NCBI GenBank assembly: GCA_030674155.1
Contig: CM060326.1
Span: forward strand, 18,317,262-18,339,761
Reading direction: 5' to 3'
From: Stramonita haemastoma
Lineage: Eukaryota > Mollusca > Gastropoda > Neogastropoda > Muricidae
DNA: 22,500 bases
Within the stretch, counting starts at the first letter, position 1. Each line of letters begins with the position of its first letter. Below are positions 1 to 9,845 of this stretch, in pieces. Made by a program: the position numbers and the translations under genes. The notes beneath the pieces were generated by a model, which had not been told where the DNA came from, ran no database searches, and saw only the letters and a list, made by a program, of their open reading frames with translations.

Positions 1-221
1 ACGAATCACTTTGGTGTCCTGAATAGCTTTTTGCTAACTGGCTGGCAGACTTTTTCAGGGACTGAAATAGCACATTGAGAGGAGTGCAGAAGTTTTGAAA
101 AAAAGTCTTGTTCTTGAAACAAAAGGCCAATGCCGTTTTTGTGCATCTGCTGGAGCATGCACGTGTGCGCACATACGCATGCACGCAAACACACGCTCAC
201 ACATATTCACAAACATGAGCC

Positions 222-244
222 GCACACACACATACACACACACG

Positions 245-338
<94 letters not shown>
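222..338. repeat. (CA)n microsatellite
   Basis: A CA array is interrupted by a few CATA and CGCA variants in its first 35 bases and is pure from about 256 to 337. Apparent Thr-His and Cys-Val open frames across it are translations of the repeat. The flank at 170-221 is a diverged CA/CG-rich shoulder of the same array. Confidence 0.98.
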
Positions 339-340
<2 letters not shown>

Positions 341-437
341 AGCAGTTAATGCTCAAACATTTTATGATAAAGACACTGTACATTTTCATTTAAGATTTTT
401 CAGAATTTTCATTTGCTCATCCAGCCTTTATGTTTTC

Positions 438-503
438 GAGGGGGGCGGGGGGGGGGGGGGATGGGGAGGATGCGGGACAGGAGTGGGGGGTTAGGGTGGG
501 GGG
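438..503 (+). other. G-rich tract, potential G-quadruplex
   Basis: The tract has a run of about 22 bases that are G except for one C (439-460). Further runs of three to six G follow in short succession up to 503. At least four G-runs separated by short loops are present on the plus strand, which meets the usual sequence rule for an intramolecular quadruplex. Folding or function is not shown. Confidence 0.7.
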
Positions 504-865
504 ATATGCTGTTTGTAAAAGTAACATCCCACATTATCGGATAATTATTGTGTGCTAAGAACTCCCTTTTCCTTTTCCCTTGCTTTTTTCTCTCTGCCTT
601 GTTCCTTTTCTCCTGTCAAATCATTCTTGACTCTTTCTCTGTCTTCTTCGTCCATTCTCCCCTCTCTTCTCAGAGGAGATATAAAAGATAACAATAATTC
701 TCTCTTAAGCGAAGTCAAGACTGTGAGCCTGACTTGTCAGACGCTTAATGGCCGTGCAACTCATTTTCACTCCTATGACAAACAAATAGTCATTGCTGTC
801 TGATCGGTCGCTGACGAAGAAGAATTGAGCTACGTACCCTCTGTCTGAAACTATGACTACTTTGC
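504..865. other. Non-repetitive stretch without a recognised gene
   Basis: This holds pyrimidine-rich sequence at 565-670 and then ordinary mixed sequence. An 83-codon open frame from 552 is Ser/Leu-rich because of the TCTC content. It matches no family I recognise and has no convincing splice signals, so it is not called. Confidence 0.6.
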
Positions 866-880
866 AAATAAACATCCTTT

Positions 881-1221
881 CTTTTTTTTTTGAGGATAAT
901 GGAATAAGCTTTCATGTGCTTTTTATTTTTACTTCCAGTCCCCGTGTGTATGCAGTTTTGTGAATCTTTGTCATCTGTTCCTACCGGCACACAATGGCCT
1001 ACACTTACGAAAAGCAATAAAAGGATTTAACGTGTACGCAAGATGTTCTGCGTCCGTTCGCACACAGGGCCTCAGTTTATAGTCTCAACCCTAGGACTTT
1101 TGGGGAGTGTGGAGTCAGCACTGATGTTAACTCCAGGGGAAAAATCCCCTCGAACGGGAATCAAACCCTGGTCGTCAAATTACAGCGCAATGTTCTGACC
1201 ACTAGGCTATCCATCCCCCTA
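881..1221 (-). mobile_element. SINE-A copy 1, full length, tRNA-derived
   Basis: Read on the minus strand this begins with a tRNA-like head (A-box-like TAGCCTAGTGGT near 1200). A B-box-like segment near 1160 and a body shared with the copy at 4699-5054 follow, ending in an A-tail (T-run 881-891 on plus). The flanks 866-877 and 1224-1235 match at 10 of 12 bases, a probable target-site duplication. SINEs are non-autonomous RNA polymerase III transcribed retrotransposons copied by LINE enzymes. No protein is encoded; open frames here are incidental. Roughly 80 % similarity to the second copy, by eye, suggests an old insertion. Confidence 0.9.
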
Positions 1222-1235
1222 AGGAATAAATATCC

Positions 1236-1617
1236 AGTTATATGTGCCAGCTTGGGTAAAGACTTTAAGAGACCAAACCTTAAGTCTTCCATAACGAAAG
1301 CTTTCCATCAGTTGAGCATGGAACACAGCAGATGCTCATTTTTTAAAATTCATTTCACCTTGTAACCAATTCCATCAATGCTGAAGGGGAAGGTCAGATT
1401 GGGCGATTGCGTTTAGCAGAAGGGAAGAGGGGCCTTCCCCTTAGGGAGCGTACATCATTTTGCGCGTGCCCTGCATGACCTTTGTCTGTCTGGTTTGGGG
1501 ATTAATCTCTCTAGAGTGTGACAGGAGGCTTTCAAGAAGAGAGCTAGATGTCATAGTTTGAGAGAAATGAGAGTTCTAGAGAAAAAAATATTTGTCTTCT
1601 GTCTGTGTGTGTCTGTG
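1236..1617. other. Non-repetitive stretch without a recognised gene
   Basis: I see no coding region, tandem repeat or family match. The sequence is of mixed composition between the SINE-A target-site duplication and the next CA array. Confidence 0.55.
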
Positions 1618-1631
1618 TATGCACAGAGAGA

Positions 1632-1772
1632 GGCACACACACACGCGCGCGCGCGTGCACACACACACACACACACGCACGCGCCACGCACGCAAAGCAC
1701 ACGCACACACTCACACGCACGCACGCACGCACGCACACGCACACACTCACACGCACGCACGCACGCACGCAC
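1632..1772. repeat. CA/CGCA compound microsatellite with a 36-bp tandem duplication
   Basis: Interrupted CA, CG and CGCA units. Positions 1699-1734 and 1735-1770 are identical 36-bp units in direct tandem, so the array has recently grown by duplication of a block larger than the basic motif. Confidence 0.95.
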
Positions 1773-2044
1773 CGTACATTTGTACGCATGCTAACATGCC
1801 CATCTACACACACTCACACAGGGACACGGGCACGGCACGGGCGCTAGCCCACGCCACACATTTCTATGCAAATTTTTTTTTTCGTGTATTTTCAATGACA
1901 GAACCATTAGCTAAGAAAATGTGCAGTACATCAAATAAATTTTCACTGCGCTATAATTTTTGAATGTGATACTATGTGGGCACAAAACGCAATTATAAGT
2001 GCACATTTATCAGGGAGAATTATGGATGCATGATATGCATGTCT

Positions 2045-2222
2045 GCACACGCGCGTGGGCGCACACATACACACACACGCACGCACACGTGCGCGCACGC
2101 ACGCATGCACACACACGCAAACACACCTGCATGCACACGCTCACATATGCATAGGCACATATGCACGCGCACATGCACACATATACACTCACGCACATGC
2201 GCATGCACGCATGCACGCGCAA
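2045..2222. repeat. Degenerate CA/CGCA microsatellite
   Basis: Alternating purine-pyrimidine sequence made of CACA, CGCA, TGCA and CATA variants. No stable longer unit is seen. It is directly followed by a GACA/GAAA/GA array on the same strand. Confidence 0.92.
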
Positions 2223-2452
<230 letters not shown>

Positions 2453-2485
2453 TGTCTTAACATACACGATAATAATAATAATAAT

Positions 2486-3295
2486 GAAGTGGAAAAACTC
2501 CGATATTCTGACAGATTGTAAGGAGCAAAAATCCCCACAAAAACAGACAAAAAATATTCACTGTTAAACTCAATCCATCACAAGAAATAATGAAACAGCT
2601 ATTTCAGCGTGAGTTTTTTTGTAGCGTATAGAAACGGGATATTGTTTGAAATTACATAGTAACCTGATCCTCCATTGACAGTTTATGTAACGTTTTTTTT
2701 TTAACAAAAAGTAAACGTTGTACCAGACGGAATAATCATCAGCTTGCAGTGTCTGTGCAGTCTCTTCCATCGCAACAATCTAATTTTTCAGACGTTCCGC
2801 AGGTCACCCTGACCCAGGGTAAGAAAACTTGTTATTATCGTCTGCTTCTACGATAATTATAGAAGGCTCCTTCTGTCTCAGGAAAGACAATGGACAATGG
2901 GTGAGCCTTCTTTGGTCACAATCAGTCTTGTTTGGAGCAGCATTTTAGGGGTGGTTGTGTACGCCAGGCCTTGCATGGCAGTCTCTGCCACACTTGCTGC
3001 AGGGAAAACGGGGCAATGAGTTAATGACCTATTTTTGTTCTGTGTGTCTGTTTCCCCTTGCTGCGGCTTTTTTTTCTAAATTTTCATATTAGGAATCTTT
3101 TTGCTTCCTCCCTTACAGGTTTCCTCACGTTCTGATCTTCTCTCCTGCTGGATTTTTTTTACAAGTGCTTTATAGCTGTCAGAGCTTAATATGTCAGCTG
3201 CTTTTATGTCATACATCCTTGAAGCGTAGTGCTGAACACCCTGGAGGGCAGTTACCTGCTTGCTAACTCACCAAACAGAATATCCTTGAATAATA

Positions 3296-3296
<1 letters not shown>
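2486..3296. other. Unassigned stretch; 2800-3296 may be an old transposable element
   Basis: No credible gene. A 7-bp inverted repeat with an 8-base loop (TTATCGT / ACGATAA) lies at about 2835-2856. The interval 2800-3296 has balanced composition unlike the low-complexity DNA around it. It ends directly in an AAG then AAT array, which is a common arrangement at the 3' tail of a retroelement. There is no second copy in the window and no recognisable protein, so a mobile origin is only a guess. Confidence 0.35.
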
Positions 3297-3326
<30 letters not shown>

Positions 3327-3377
3327 AAGAAGAAGAAGAAGAAGAAGAAGAAGAACAATAATATAATAATAATAATA

Positions 3378-3437
<60 letters not shown>

Positions 3438-3475
3438 TAATAATGATAATAATGATAATAATAATAACAATACAT
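3297..3475. repeat. (AAG)n followed by (AAT)n compound microsatellite
   Basis: Pure AAG units run from 3297 to about 3354. AAT units follow with a few TAAT and GATAAT interruptions to about 3470. The junction is abrupt. Leu- and Phe-rich minus-strand frames here are repeat translations. Confidence 0.97.
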
Positions 3476-3581
3476 GGAATTTAGATAACGCTATATCTTG
3501 TACAAACAAATCAAAGCGCTTGCATTCGACCTATACAACACACAATCAATCAACAACCATTTATAGCTTTAGCAAATTCGG

Positions 3582-3612
3582 ATGTACACACACACGCAGA
3601 CGCTCGCACACG

Positions 3613-3678
<66 letters not shown>

Positions 3679-3741
3679 CACATACACACACATACACACA
3701 CGCTCGCGCGCGCGCGCGTGCGCGTGCGCTCGCGCGCGCAC
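3582..3741. repeat. (CA)n grading into a CG-rich alternating tract
   Basis: A CA array with CATA and CGCA interruptions from 3582 to 3702 passes into alternating CG/TG sequence at 3700-3741. Long alternating purine-pyrimidine DNA of this kind, especially CG, is the classic Z-DNA-prone sequence. Confidence 0.95.
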
Positions 3742-4154
3742 CTATAAAGGTTATACACTTTGGCAGAATCACAAACCATCCCTGCTACAGTGGATACACA
3801 TGACTATTCCAAGTCAGAGACTGTTTTGACACAGCAAAATCTGCATACTAAAGGAGTCTGCCTGTTCCAGATCAGATATCCTGTCAGTGTCTTTGCCCTA
3901 CAAAGCAATGACCCAGATTCAGCGCAGATAGTAGAGAAAGAAACATTACAGGTGATTGTTTTTTTTTATTTTTTATTCTACCTTGGCGTATGTTGTTCAG
4001 GTTTCGTTGCCATAAATAAAGCGGAATGCTCAGAAGACATGCCTGATAACTCTTTTAGTTTGGAGTCAATGGTGAGGCTGTTGTTATTCCATACTTTCTT
4101 TCCAGGTTCAGACGTCAGTGCTGCAGCTCTGGCAACTCTTCCAGTGTCTATACA
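3742..4154. other. Open but unassigned stretch
   Basis: An open frame of 149 codons runs through 3760-4209 on plus. It matches no family I recognise and it extends into a segment that is repeated at 5065-5222, where it is not open. I therefore do not call it a gene. It could be an exon fragment or chance. Confidence 0.4.
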
Positions 4155-4321
4155 GCCTCATCCATTACCAGAGCTTGGCTTCCTGACGTTTCCTAATAGG
4201 GAATCATGACATAGAATGCAGCAAGCCTGTGATTATCGGCTATCTTAACAGTGTGGCATTTGGAGATATAGGACAGGGTGCCTGATTTGCGATGTGGTAG
4301 TTTGATCATCAAAGCTGACTG
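4155..4321 (+). repeat. Duplicated unique segment, copy A
   Basis: This aligns with 5065-5222 over its whole length. Shared blocks include GCCTCATCCAT at the start, GGGAATCATGACATAG in the middle, ACAGTGTGGCATT, ACAGGGTGCC and AGCTGACTG at the end. Identity is about 75 % by eye with several indels. Both copies are followed by CT/CTGT arrays. The pair is either an old segmental duplication or two copies of a dispersed repeat. Confidence 0.85.
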
Positions 4322-5054
<733 letters not shown>

Positions 5055-5064
5055 TAAGAATGCG

Positions 5065-5222
5065 GCCTCATCCATCAGCAATCAGAGCCTGGTTTCCTGC
5101 CGTTTCTCAGGGAATCATGACATAGTGGTGATGATCGTCTGTCTGTACAGTGTGGCATTGTGATAATATAGGCACAGGGTGCCCGCTTTTTGATTTGGTG
5201 GCTTTATCATCATAGCTGACTG
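5065..5222 (+). repeat. Duplicated unique segment, copy B
   Basis: Partner of 4155-4321. It starts ten bases after the A-tail of SINE-A copy 2 and ends directly in a CT/CTGT array, the same downstream arrangement as copy A. Confidence 0.85.
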
Positions 5223-5255
5223 GCTACTCCCTGTCTCTCTGTCTCTTTGTCTCTC

Positions 5256-5286
<31 letters not shown>

Positions 5287-5293
5287 GTCTCTC

Positions 5294-5332
<39 letters not shown>

Positions 5333-5333
5333 G

Positions 5334-5391
<58 letters not shown>
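5223..5391. repeat. CT/CTGT compound microsatellite
   Basis: CTGT blocks at about 5258-5280 and 5294-5333 are embedded in CT units, with pure (CT)n from 5338 to 5390. The motif combination is the same as at 4322-4698. Confidence 0.97.
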
Positions 5392-5394
<3 letters not shown>

Positions 5395-5426
5395 CCTTTT
5401 TTTCTTTTCAAAAAGAAGAATAGAGA

Positions 5427-5690
5427 AATGAGAAGAAGAAGAAGAAGAAGAAGAAGAAGAAGAAGAAGAAGAAGAGAAGAAGAGAGAAGAACAACACACA
5501 CACAACACCAACAACAAAACAACAACACACATATCAACGACACAGAACACAGAACAAAAAACCAGCAAACAGAACAAACAGAACAAACAAACAAGAACAA
5601 GAAGAACACCAACAACGTCAACAGATGCTGATGACAATGACAAAGACAACGACGACACAGACGACACCATCAACGAAAACAAACTTCCGC
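5427..5690. repeat. (AAG)n followed by AAC/ACA-rich low complexity
   Basis: AAG units at 5430-5490 pass into a degenerate ACA/AAC-rich stretch up to about 5690. This is the same motif order (AAG then AAC) as the cleaner array at 7787-8013. Confidence 0.9.
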
Positions 5691-5852
5691 CTTGACCCGT
5701 CACAGTCCTAGTACTCGTGTTCTGCTGCTATTGGGATGAAGTTGATGATGAAAGAAGAAATTCTATCTTTTCATTAGTCTGGAACGTTGAGAGATGCAAG
5801 CTTGAAAAGAAGGAGAAGTAATCTGAGAACAGAACGTCTAATCATTTCACGA

Positions 5853-5896
5853 AAAGGGAGAGGAGAGACAGAGAACTGAGAGAGAGGAGAGAGAGA

Positions 5897-5950
<54 letters not shown>

Positions 5951-6475
5951 GGAGAGAAGAGAAAAGAGAAGAGACAGAGAGCAGAGAGATAGAGAGACAG
6001 AGAAGAGACAGAGAGACAGAGAGAGAGAGAGACAGAGAGATAGAGAGACAGAGAGAGAGACAGAAGACAGAGAGATAGAGAGACAGAGAGATACAGAGAA
6101 GAGAGAGAGAAGAGAGATGAGGATCAGAGAGAGAGACAGAGAGACAGAAAGAGAAGAGAGAGGAGATATAGAGAGAGAGGAGAGAGGAAATATAGAGAAC
6201 AGAGAGAGAGGAAAGAGAAGAGAGAGAGATGAGAGGAGAGAGAAAGACAGAGAGAGACAGAGAAGAAGAGAGATAGAAAAGAAGAGAAGAGAGAGGGAGA
6301 GAAGAAAAGAGAGAGATGAGGGTGATTGAGATTCTTTTATATGAGGAGAGAGAGAGAGAGAGAGAGAGGAGAGAGGAGAGAGAGAGAGATGGAGGAGGAA
6401 AGAGAGAGAGTGAGAGAGAAGAGAGAGAGAGGAGAGAGGAGAGAGAGTGAGAGAGAGAGAGACATGAGAAAAGAG
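5853..6475. repeat. Long imperfect GA-rich polypurine tract
   Basis: Roughly 620 bases are almost entirely purine on plus, built from GA, GGA and GACA units with scattered C and T. It is less pure than the other GA arrays, which suggests age or mixed origin. Open frames of up to about 248 codons (Ser-Leu-rich on minus) are repeat translations. Long polypurine-polypyrimidine tracts can form triplex DNA. Confidence 0.95.
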
Positions 6476-6624
6476 AAGAGAGGAGCAACAATATTGTTTC
6501 CAAGACAAATGGAAAGACAATGAACAACGCTTTCCCAGCCAACCCTCAAGAAAGAAAAATGATAATATTGATTAATACTAACATTAGTTAAGTATTTAAA
6601 AAGGGGGATACTGTAATTGACACC

Positions 6625-6725
6625 TGTCTAATCAGATAACACCCTTATTCCATACCTTAATCGTGGACAATATCCTCCACGCATGAAATAAACCTTACCA
6701 TTGGTGATCCTCAAAGCTCCAGCCG
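6625..6725 (+). mobile_element. SINE-B 3' fragment, opposite orientation to the others
   Basis: The minus-strand text of 6690-6725 contains a gagcttt...gatcaccaatggtaag core. It continues with gtccac and attaaggtat-like blocks, matching the 3' end of the SINE-B copies at 12640, 20588 and 21935. In those copies the core reads on plus, so this fragment is inverted relative to them. The head is missing. Similarity is diverged and judged by eye. Confidence 0.55.
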
Positions 6726-6789
6726 AACAATAACAAAAATCAAATTGGTTAAAGAAAAAGGTTAAGGTAAATGTGTCCCATAACCTATG

Positions 6790-7051
6790 TGTGTAGTGGA
6801 GCAAGGCGTCAGAGATTTCAGTTTCTTTTAGGCCAGTATATCGAGGCGGCGCCCATGTCCTCTCCCTGGCTCTTTACCTTCCCTGACCCTAAAGAGAGCA
6901 GGTACCCATTTACAGCTTGGTGAACTTGGGGAACTGTAATGAAGCGTCAAGTCACCGAAATGGTCACCTACTCCACTTGGTAACTACCCCCGACGCTACT
7001 TAACCTTAGCTTGGGGAAAGCAAGTGCTCTAACCACTGAGCTATCTCGTCC
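6790..7051 (-). mobile_element. SINE-C, tRNA-derived
   Basis: Minus-strand reading gives a clear tRNA-like head: GACGAGATAGCTCAGTGGT with A box at 7032-7043 and a degenerate B box GGTTAAGTAG at 6996-7005. The body includes an AAATGGGTACCTG motif (near 6898-6910) that I recall from molluscan SINEs. The left end of the body is not precisely defined; 6790 is approximate. It is the only copy of this family in the window. Confidence 0.8.
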
Positions 7052-7235
7052 CCCCACCCCATCCCCCAGCCTCCGAAAAAAGGAACAGATCTTAACAACG
7101 AAAGAAAAAAATACATTTCCGAATGCAATTTTATTGGGTTATGCTGGGGGAAAATAATAAAAAGGAAAAAGAAAAGAGTTTAAGAAAAATGTATAAACAG
7201 AAAACGATACATGGAATGTTTGGACAAGGGGAATA

Positions 7236-7710
7236 GGACATGAGTAAGCAGAAGAGTAGTGAGAAAAAAAGAGAATTACAAAGAAAAGGAGGAGGAAAAG
7301 AAGAAGAAGAAGAAGAAGAAGAAGAAGAAGAACAAGAAGAAGAAAAGAAGAAAGAAAAAAAAAAAGAAAAGAAGAGGAGAGGAGGAGGAGGAGGAAGAGG
7401 AGATGGAGGAGAGAACGAGAGACAGAGAGGAGGAAAAAGAAGGAGGACAAAAGAAGAAAGAAAATGAAGAAGAAGAAAAAAGAAAGAAGAAAGAAGAAGA
7501 AGAAGAAAGAAGAAGATGAACAATCAACATACAAAACAACAATGACAAGAACAACATCAAACAACAACAGATAGCGGGCAACACAAAAAAAGAAAACGAA
7601 AAAATCCAAAGAATTCAAAGAATATAGAGAAGAAAGAAGAAAAAGAAGATAGAAAAAAGAAGAAGAAGAAGAAGAAGAAAAGAAGAAGAAGAATAAGATA
7701 GAAGAGAAGA
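7236..7710. repeat. GAA/GGA-rich purine tract
   Basis: Degenerate AAG, GAA and GGA units cover 7236-7520 and again 7620-7710, with an A- and CAA-rich spacer between. Lys-Glu, Phe-Ser and Leu-rich open frames are repeat translations. Confidence 0.93.
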
Positions 7711-7786
7711 AAAACGGGATGCATGCTGTGATTAATTTTGTCATGTCAGCAGTCGTGTATAATGTTGTCCCGTGGTATGTCCTTAG
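7711..7786 (+). pseudogene. Duplicate fragment of LINE endonuclease coding sequence
   Basis: This 76-base segment matches 8071-8149 (about 80 % by eye), from AAAACGGGATGC to GGTATGTCCTTAG. In the right-hand copy this region encodes the DY(F/V)VVS stretch near the end of the endonuclease. The fragment lies between two AAG-rich tracts and is cut off exactly where the AAG array starts. It is not functional. It probably arose by duplication of the adjoining endonuclease segment together with the array; capture of a separate LINE copy is the alternative. Confidence 0.75.
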
Positions 7787-7918
7787 AAGAAGAAGAAGAA
7801 GAAGAAGAAGAAGAAGAAGAAGAAGAAGAAGAAGAAGAAGAAGAAGAAGAAGAAGAAGAAGAAGAAGAAGAAGAAGAAGAAGAAGAAGAAAAAGAAGAAG
7901 AAGAGGAACAAGAACAAG

Positions 7919-7952
<34 letters not shown>

Positions 7953-7966
7953 GCAACAGCAACAGC

Positions 7967-8013
<47 letters not shown>
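7787..8013. repeat. (AAG)n followed by (AAC)n microsatellite
   Basis: Almost pure AAG units run from 7787 to about 7908. After AACAAG transition units, (CAA)n with three CAG variants runs to 8013. Poly-Glu, poly-Gln, poly-Arg and poly-Phe frames are translations of the repeat. The array interrupts LINE-derived sequence (7711-7786 on its left, 8071 onwards on its right). Confidence 0.97.
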
Positions 8014-8070
8014 GAGGAATGCAAAAACAAGAAGAACAAGAAAAATTCCGAAGAATTCCGAAGAAGAAGA

Positions 8071-9440
8071 AAACGGGATGCAGTGCTGTGGATTATTTTG
8101 TTGTGTCACTCGGTATGTATAAAATGTTGTCCAATGGTATGTCCTTAGATGTGGAAGATTCATCTAAATCTGATCATATGCCAGTTGTATTAGCCTGGTC
8201 TACCCCATACAGCACAGAAAATGATCAAAACAAAAAGGGACATTACTACATTAAAAACATATATGGGATAAAGAAAAATACAACAGGTTTATGCAAATAA
8301 TCTAAATGGTGCAAACTTGCAAAGTAAGATTCATTTGGCAACTAGTATCTTAGAAGAGGATGTACACAATGCGTTGGATATGTTTGTACAATGTTTATTA
8401 TCAGCCAGTGGGTGTATGATGACAAAAGTTTATCATGGTGTATAAAACATTTTTTGTGAATGGTTTGACGATGAATATCAGCAAGCCAAACAAAAAAAGT
8501 AAACAACTTTTGAAGGGTTTCAGAAAATCCATAATGAAGGAAGATAGAATCTAAAACATACATGTAAGAAAAGAACAATCGAGCTCACTTAAGATAACAC
8601 AAACAGCTTGAGAAGAAAAGGTTGCAATGCTTGTAGCAAATACAAATATTCTAGTAATTTCTGGAAGCAGCTACATGAACTGGGATGTGGAAAAAGACCA
8701 AAGTACAAAAACAATATACCTTTCGATAAATGGCATGAACATTTGAAGAATGTACTTTCAACAGATGCAAATGTGACGCTCCACCACATAATGAGACGGA
8801 GTGCACATGAGGTCATTTTTTAGTTATTGACATGTTATTAATGTGCAATAAACTGGCTATCAAATACAAAAAATACAGATTGAAAATCGGACAATTCTGT
8901 GCAACATTATTACAAATTGAAATGATAGACTGCAGGATGTGACAAAATGAGAAACGGGCAAGTTTATTTTAGTAACAGGTTCTCAGAATGAGTGCTTTGG
9001 TATTTTCAAAAACATTAAAAGCAAAAGGAATAACAAATTATACCTTGATATTTCATTATAAGATAAATAAACAGATCTAGTTTAATATTCAATCAAAATC
9101 ACAAAATTGACAACTTGACCCCCACCTGCCTTTAATGGCTCCTAGCGCAAAATTGGGTAATGTGCTAAGCGACTCATTTCGTGGTGGAGCGCCACAAATG
9201 ATTACAGTAAGGAATATCAAGATCACATTGATCTTTCTGAGGAAGATCAACATGCACTTAATGTGGAGATAACTGTGGAGGAAGTAGCTAATGCAGTTAA
9301 TGAATTTAAGAGTGGCAAAGCATGTGGAATGGATGGAGTGCTTGCAGAAATGATCAAGATAGGTAGCAAAACTACTGTCCCTTTCTTACAAAAACTGTGT
9401 AATGAACTGTTTCCCAAAGGAGTATCTCCAAAAGAACAGG
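8071..9440 (+). pseudogene. Non-LTR retrotransposon (LINE) ORF2 remnant: endonuclease end, linker, start of RT
   Basis: An intact ORF2 protein would nick target DNA and reverse transcribe its RNA. At 8071-8291 the frame gives SAVDYFVVS and later SDHMPVVL (SDH at 8169-8177), the C-terminal signature of an APE-type endonuclease. After a frameshift near 8290 one frame runs 8296-8772 with stops near 8440, 8500, 8547 and 8592. It includes EWFDDEYQQAK and FWKQLHELG, typical of the linker between endonuclease and reverse transcriptase. After the inserted element, 9197-9440 gives ITVEEV and SGKACGMDGVLAEMIK, the start of the RT domain. The catalytic FADD-type region is absent: coding similarity is lost at the GA array. 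The N-terminal endonuclease is also missing. Clade not assigned. It cannot encode a working enzyme. Confidence 0.88.
8774..9194. mobile_element. 421-bp TIR element (MITE-like DNA transposon) inserted in the LINE
   Basis: The left end TGACGCTCCACCAC (8774-8787) and the complement of the right end, TGGCGCTCCACCAC (9181-9194), are inverted repeats. Similarity continues about 25-30 bases inward (AATGAG, then GCACAT). CAAATG flanks both ends (8768-8773 and 9195-9200), a probable target-site duplication. Removing the element plus one CAAATG joins the LINE frame (AAT codon at 8770-8772 equals the AAT at 9197-9199) without a frameshift. No transposase is visible, so it is non-autonomous. Superfamily uncertain: an 8-bp site with two mismatches and TIRs starting GRCGCTCC would also fit, which would point toward a Merlin-like element. 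Confidence 0.82.
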
Positions 9441-9454
9441 AAAAAAACGGAAAC

Positions 9455-9460
<6 letters not shown>

Positions 9461-9549
<89 letters not shown>

Positions 9550-9597
9550 AGAAAAGAAATCAAATCAAATCAGATCAAATCAAATCAAATCAAATTG
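9461..9597. repeat. (GA)n followed by (AAATC)n
   Basis: GA units with occasional GGA run from 9461 to about 9553. They are directly followed by about eight AAATC pentamers (9557-9596) with one AGATC variant. The array marks the point where LINE similarity stops. Confidence 0.96.
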
Positions 9598-9710
9598 TTT
9601 TAAATGAAATCAGTTTTATTTCGAAGATTCATTTTATTTTTATTTATACCACTTTATATCACAGCAGATATGCTAGTTGTTTTTGGATGCTTTTTCACAT
9701 CCAGTCCCAG

Positions 9711-9806
<96 letters not shown>

Positions 9807-9845
9807 CTGACAGACAGACAGACAGAGACAAGAGACAGAGAAACA
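9711..9845. repeat. (GA)n followed by GACA units
   Basis: GA units with two GGA interruptions run from 9712 to about 9805, then a GACA block runs to about 9845. The motif pairing is as at 2223-2451 and, on the other strand, 4322-4698. Confidence 0.96.

Noticed and set aside
55..393. Open frames of 60-94 codons with Thr-His or Cys-Val repeats
   Set aside because: They are translations of the CA array; there is no non-repeat protein content.
3760..4209. 149-codon plus open frame
   Set aside because: No recognisable family, and its end lies in a segment repeated at 5065 where the frame is broken. Not enough to call a gene.
5774..6542. 248- and 231-codon Ser-Leu-rich minus open frames
   Set aside because: Translations of the polypurine tract; the hydrophobic appearance is compositional and not a membrane protein.
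7719..8148. Poly-Glu/poly-Gln 'protein' resembling a polyglutamine factor
   Set aside because: It is the AAG/AAC microsatellite read in one frame, fused by chance to LINE-derived codons.
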